The notes beneath the pieces are model-generated. The model searched no databases. It worked only from the letters and a program-made list of their open reading frames with translations, and was not told the DNA's origin. From Acinetobacter sp. ANC 3929 (GTDB taxonomy: Bacteria; Pseudomonadota; Gammaproteobacteria; Pseudomonadales; Moraxellaceae), in the NCBI RefSeq assembly GCF_000369405.1, contig NZ_KB850000.1, positions 682,001 to 746,000 of the forward strand: DNA of 64,000 nucleotides, given 5' to 3'. The position numbers were made by a program, and so were the translations under genes. This document shows, piece by piece, positions 61,295 through 64,000 of the stretch; position 1 is the stretch's first letter, and the number at the start of each line of letters is the position of its first letter.

Positions 61295-61999
61295 ATGAAA
61301 ACTGTATTACATATTGATGCCAGTGTCCGAGCGGTTTTTAATCCCAATCCAGCTCATAATTCAATTTCAAAAAGTATTGCACATCGTTTTATCAGTGCAT
61401 TGCAAAGCCAAGGCATGATAAATGAATATATTTATCGTGATGTCGGAATGAATCCTCCTGCTTTTATTAACCAAGACTGGATTGGTGCTGTTTTTACACC
61501 AGAGGAGAAAAGAACAGCTGCGCAAAAACAAATCTTATCCTTATCTGATCAATTGATTGCCGAGCTATTTGCTGCAAATACGATTGTGATTGCCTCGCCG
61601 ATGTATAACTATGGTATGCCCGCTCACTTAAAAGCATGGTTTGACCAAATTATTCGTATTAACAAAACTTTTGACTTTGACCTCACTCGTGGTGACTTTC
61701 CCTTAAAACCATTACTTTCAGGCAAAACACTCGTCGTGATTACATCCAGTGGTGAGTTTGGTTTTGAAGAAGACGGTATTCGGGCTGAGATGGGACATTT
61801 ACGACCGCATTTACGTACACTGAGTCAATATCTAGGCGTTGATCAGATATATGAAATTGTGTCTGAGTATCAAGAGTTTGGTGATACTCGCCATCAAAAA
61901 TCTTTAGAAAATGCATTTGAGCGAGCAGAAATACTTGCATCAGAGCTAGCACGTTCTGAGCGACAAAATACGCAAATGCATGCGGAATATGACGTGTAG
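61295..61999 (+). CDS. azoR: FMN-dependent NADH-azoreductase/quinone reductase
   Basis: A 234-residue flavodoxin-fold enzyme that reduces azo compounds and quinones with NADH. AzoR features are the N-terminal VLHIDASVRAV with the flavin phosphate loop (HNSISKSIAHRF), the PMYNYGMPAHLKAWFDQIIR motif at about 98-117, and the glycine loop VITSSGEFGFEEDG near 150. It has a slightly extended C-terminus. It is divergent from a LysR regulator and is followed by a hairpin at 62042-62069. Confidence 0.88.
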   Translation: MKTVLHIDASVRAVFNPNPAHNSISKSIAHRFISALQSQGMINEYIYRDVGMNPPAFINQDWIGAVFTPEEKRTAAQKQILSLSDQLIAELFAANTIVIASPMYNYGMPAHLKAWFDQIIRINKTFDFDLTRGDFPLKPLLSGKTLVVITSSGEFGFEEDGIRAEMGHLRPHLRTLSQYLGVDQIYEIVSEYQEFGDTRHQKSLENAFERAEILASELARSERQNTQMHAEYDV

Positions 62000-62041
62000 T
62001 GGCATCTAAAATGAGTACAGCAGCGATGTGTGGAGTAGATC

Positions 62042-62069
62042 AATAAAGTGATTCTCGAATCACTTTATT
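62042..62069. terminator. Hairpin between azoR and the DJ-1/PfpI gene
   Basis: A perfect 12-bp stem, aataaagtgatt (62042-62053) and aatcactttatt (62058-62069), with a CTCG loop. T tracts on both sides are weak, but the symmetric position between convergent genes fits a shared terminator. Confidence 0.65.
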
Positions 62070-62093
62070 CGGTCTTTTATTCATCGATAGGAT

Positions 62094-62789
62094 TTATTGT
62101 TTTTGGTTTAAAGCATCAATAATCGCAATTGCTGTAACACGTGCTGAAAACGGATTTTGCCCAGTAATCAAATTATGATCTCTGACTACATTTGGTACAA
62201 AAGGAATAAATTTTCTTTCATAATGCGCCCCACGCTGTTTCGCCAGCTCTTCAGCGTTATAAGGAACTTTCTTCGCAACACCAGCCAACACTTCTTCACA
62301 CCACGCAAAGCCCGTCAGCTTTTTCCCTTCAATTAAATATTGCCCATTTGATAGCTGAACATTCAGCAATCCGCAATAACCGTGACATACACTAGATACA
62401 ATGCCACCTTTCTCATAAATATTTTTGGTGATGTCTTGCAATTCAGCATTGTCCAGAAAGTCCCACATCACGCCATGGCCACCTGTGTAATAAATCACAT
62501 CATAATCTTGCCAATTGATTTCAGAGGGCTTTTTTGTTGTTTTGAGTAGCTGCATAAATGCAGGATCATTTTTACGTTTTAATACAGAAGCATCAGCAAC
62601 GAAACGTTCTAATGATTTAGGTTCGACTGGAGAATGGCCCCCCAAAGGACTGACAATATCCTGAATATAATTTTGCTTTTCAAACTCATCATAGGCATGC
62701 GTCAACTCACCCAGCCACAGTCCTGTGGGGCGGTGAATTCCTTTATATTCAGAGACATTGGTTACAACATGCAGAATACGCTTTGACAT
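62094..62789 (-). CDS. DJ-1/PfpI-type protein (class I glutamine-amidotransferase-like)
   Basis: A 231-residue cytoplasmic protein of the Hsp31/DJ-1 group (chaperone, glyoxalase or deglycase-like). The nucleophile elbow is GGIVSSVCHGYCGL with Cys near 135, the Glu partner region is GLWLGELTHAYDEF near 23-36, and YYTGGHGVMWDF lies near 100. It is transcribed from a MerR-type promoter (62836-62866) and is divergent from a MerR gene. A secreted paralogue begins at 63418. Detoxification of reactive carbonyls is plausible but not shown. Confidence 0.87.
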   Translation of the reverse strand: MSKRILHVVTNVSEYKGIHRPTGLWLGELTHAYDEFEKQNYIQDIVSPLGGHSPVEPKSLERFVADASVLKRKNDPAFMQLLKTTKKPSEINWQDYDVIYYTGGHGVMWDFLDNAELQDITKNIYEKGGIVSSVCHGYCGLLNVQLSNGQYLIEGKKLTGFAWCEEVLAGVAKKVPYNAEELAKQRGAHYERKFIPFVPNVVRDHNLITGQNPFSARVTAIAIIDALNQKQ

Positions 62790-62835
62790 CTTTTACCTCG
62801 GCTATTTGATTTATTTTTAATCTTGCTTTTGCATC

Positions 62836-62866
62836 ACTATAAGCTTAAAGTTTGCTTTAATGTCAA
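62836..62866 (-). promoter_or_regulatory. MerR-type promoter with 19-bp spacer
   Basis: On the minus strand TTGACA (complement of 62861-62866), a 19-base spacer and TATAGT (complement of 62836-62841). The spacer contains the dyad TTAAAG-N4-CTTTAA (62845-62860). The overlong spacer with an internal dyad is the hallmark of MerR-activated promoters. Confidence 0.8.
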
Positions 62867-62881
62867 GAGAAAAATCAGTCA

Positions 62882-63295
62882 ATGAATATCAGTGAACTAT
62901 CTAAACAAAGTGGTTTAACTACCCCCACAATTCGTTATTACGAGCAAATCAAACTATTACCCAAGGCTAAACGTAAATCAAATGGCTATCGGGAATATAG
63001 TGATAATGATCTGAAACAGTTATTCCTGATCCAGCAAGCACAGCAAGTTGGCTTTTCTTTGACAGAAATTAAGTCATTTTTACCTTCAAATGTGACGTCT
63101 TGGGACCATGATATTTTGATTGGTGTGTTGGAAAGTAAAATCAAGGATATTGAAGATTTAGAACAAAAACTGGCCATCAGCAAACAAAACCTGCGTATGA
63201 TGATCACTGCAATCAATAGTAAACCTGACGAAATCACTTGTGAAGAAAATGCACAACGCTTACTCAATCTCTATTACGACAATGATCAGGCCTAA
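62882..63295 (+). CDS. MerR-family transcriptional regulator
   Basis: A 137-residue regulator. The winged helix is typical: MNISELSKQSGLTTPTIRYYEQIKLLPKAKR at 1-31, then GYREYSDNDLKQLFLIQQAQQVGFSLTEIKSFL. A coiled dimerisation helix spans about 80-115. Only one cysteine lies in the C-terminal part (EITCEEN), so it is not a classic metal sensor; it resembles AdhR/NmlR-like regulators of carbonyl or electrophile stress. It is divergent from one DJ-1-like gene and 122 bp before another. Confidence 0.88.
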   Translation: MNISELSKQSGLTTPTIRYYEQIKLLPKAKRKSNGYREYSDNDLKQLFLIQQAQQVGFSLTEIKSFLPSNVTSWDHDILIGVLESKIKDIEDLEQKLAISKQNLRMMITAINSKPDEITCEENAQRLLNLYYDNDQA

Positions 63296-63417
63296 AGCTT
63301 TATTGAAAATTTAAAATCAAGTACCTTTGATACGCATCAATAACGCATAAAAACGATTGACCTTCAACCCAACTTTAAGCATAGGATATTTGACAGGTGA
63401 TGAATAAGGAACCTGTC

Positions 63418-64000
63418 ATGTTGCAACGCTGGAATCTTCAAAAGTGGTTTATCCATATTTTTATGCTGATCTTGTCTGTGAGTTTAAGTTCAGCCTATGC
63501 AGTTGAACCTGTGCAAAATCTACATCATAAATCGCTAGGCAAAATTCTGGTGGTGATGACCAACCATTCTGCTTACCCTACTCGTTCAGATCACACGGGT
63601 TTATGGTTGAATGAGCTCACTCATTTTTATGACATTGCAGAAACTGCTGGTTATGAAATGGATTTTGTTAGTCCCCAAGGTGGAGCTGTTCCTTTGGATG
63701 AACGTAGCTTAAAGCCAATTTATATGGACAAATCTGCCAAAGTTCATTTAGCAGACCCTAAGTTTATGCAACGTTTAAATCATACACTTGCACCCAATGC
63801 AATTGATCCATCCCAGTACAAGGCAATTTACTACACGGGTGGTCACGGTACGATGTGGGATTTCCCCCAGAACCAAGGTCTAAAGAACATTAGTGAAAAG
63901 ATTTACCAGCAAGGTGGTGTCGTATCGGCAGTCTGCCATGGTGTGGGTGGGTTATTGCCACTGCAAGATAATAACGGCAATGCTTTGATCGCAGGACGGA
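63418..64000 (+). CDS. Secreted DJ-1/PfpI-type protein (3' end outside window)
   Basis: Starts at the ATG at 63418 with AAGGA seven bases upstream and runs open to the window end (194 codons visible). The first 30 residues form a signal peptide (basic start, hydrophobic IHIFMLILSVSLSSAYA), so the protein is periplasmic, unlike its cytoplasmic paralogue at 62094. Shared motifs are GLWLNELTHFYDIAE, YYTGGHGTMWDF, and the nucleophile elbow GGVVSAVCHGVGGL. About 30-40 residues or more should be missing. Confidence 0.87.
   Translation, partial: MLQRWNLQKWFIHIFMLILSVSLSSAYAVEPVQNLHHKSLGKILVVMTNHSAYPTRSDHTGLWLNELTHFYDIAETAGYEMDFVSPQGGAVPLDERSLKPIYMDKSAKVHLADPKFMQRLNHTLAPNAIDPSQYKAIYYTGGHGTMWDFPQNQGLKNISEKIYQQGGVVSAVCHGVGGLLPLQDNNGNALIAGR

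Noticed and set aside
1..64000. CRISPR arrays, rRNA, tRNA, intact insertion sequences or prophage
   Set aside because: No regularly spaced repeats, no cloverleaf-like or rRNA sequence, and no transposase or phage proteins were seen while reading both strands.

Overview
The window is chromosomal DNA of a low-GC gammaproteobacterium, almost certainly an Acinetobacter (Moraxellaceae). The support is the AT-rich composition, the housekeeping order recR-rnd-ycgL and prmB-aroC, a Tat-exported PlcN/PlcH-type phospholipase C, the CioAB-type oxidase with a DUF2474 peptide, and a complete hemophilin/Slam/HemO haem-uptake locus of the kind described in A. baumannii. I saw no rRNA, tRNA, CRISPR array, intact insertion sequence or prophage. 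The window opens inside recR and ends inside a secreted DJ-1/PfpI protein.

Layout. 0-9 kb is core: recR, rnd, a methyltransferase, ycgL, a MoxR ATPase with its VWA partner, an orphan TrpB-like enzyme, prmB and aroC. 9-16.4 kb holds a diguanylate cyclase, an UndA/CADD-like diiron enzyme, a phospholipase C with a tiny lipoprotein, a decayed FecI-type sigma factor, and an AraC regulator divergent from a quinone reductase. 16.4-22.3 kb is a six-gene operon matching the uncharacterised E. coli ynbABCD genes, with an added acyltransferase and a small membrane protein; it looks like a self-contained phospholipid head-group pathway. 22.6-23.5 kb contains a VF530-type gene whose 3' end is duplicated about 550 bp downstream, around a small membrane-protein gene. 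23.5-29.2 kb is an AraC regulator divergent from an epimerase/hydrolase/hydrolase/Baeyer-Villiger-like monooxygenase operon, reminiscent of mycobacterial virS-mymA.

29.5-43.8 kb is mixed accessory DNA: ppk1, DUF1826, a TetR-controlled catabolic operon, a TonB-dependent siderophore receptor, a divergent SDR/LysR pair, an unrecognised 503-residue protein and a Fur-boxed siderophore-interacting protein. 44.0-47.2 kb is the cioAB operon with small proteins at both ends. An AraC gene remnant, an SRPBCC protein, an AAHS-type transporter and a YjjG-like phosphatase follow. 50.7-60.2 kb is the haem locus on the minus strand: fecI-fecR, hphR, hphA, Slam (hsmA), tonB, hemO, ybaN, headed by a Fur box. 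The right end has a LysR/azoreductase pair and a MerR regulator between two DJ-1/PfpI paralogues.

How parts work together. In the haem locus Fur would release fecI/fecR under iron limitation, HphR would signal through FecR to FecI, Slam would export the HphA hemophore, TonB would energise HphR, and HemO would open the haem. In the ynb-like operon PlsC, a CdsA-like enzyme, a CDP-alcohol phosphatidyltransferase and a double phosphatase make a logical PA to CDP-DAG to phospholipid route. The two AraC paralogues carry the same bipartite 39-bp element at nearly the same distance from their start codons, which suggests a shared control circuit.
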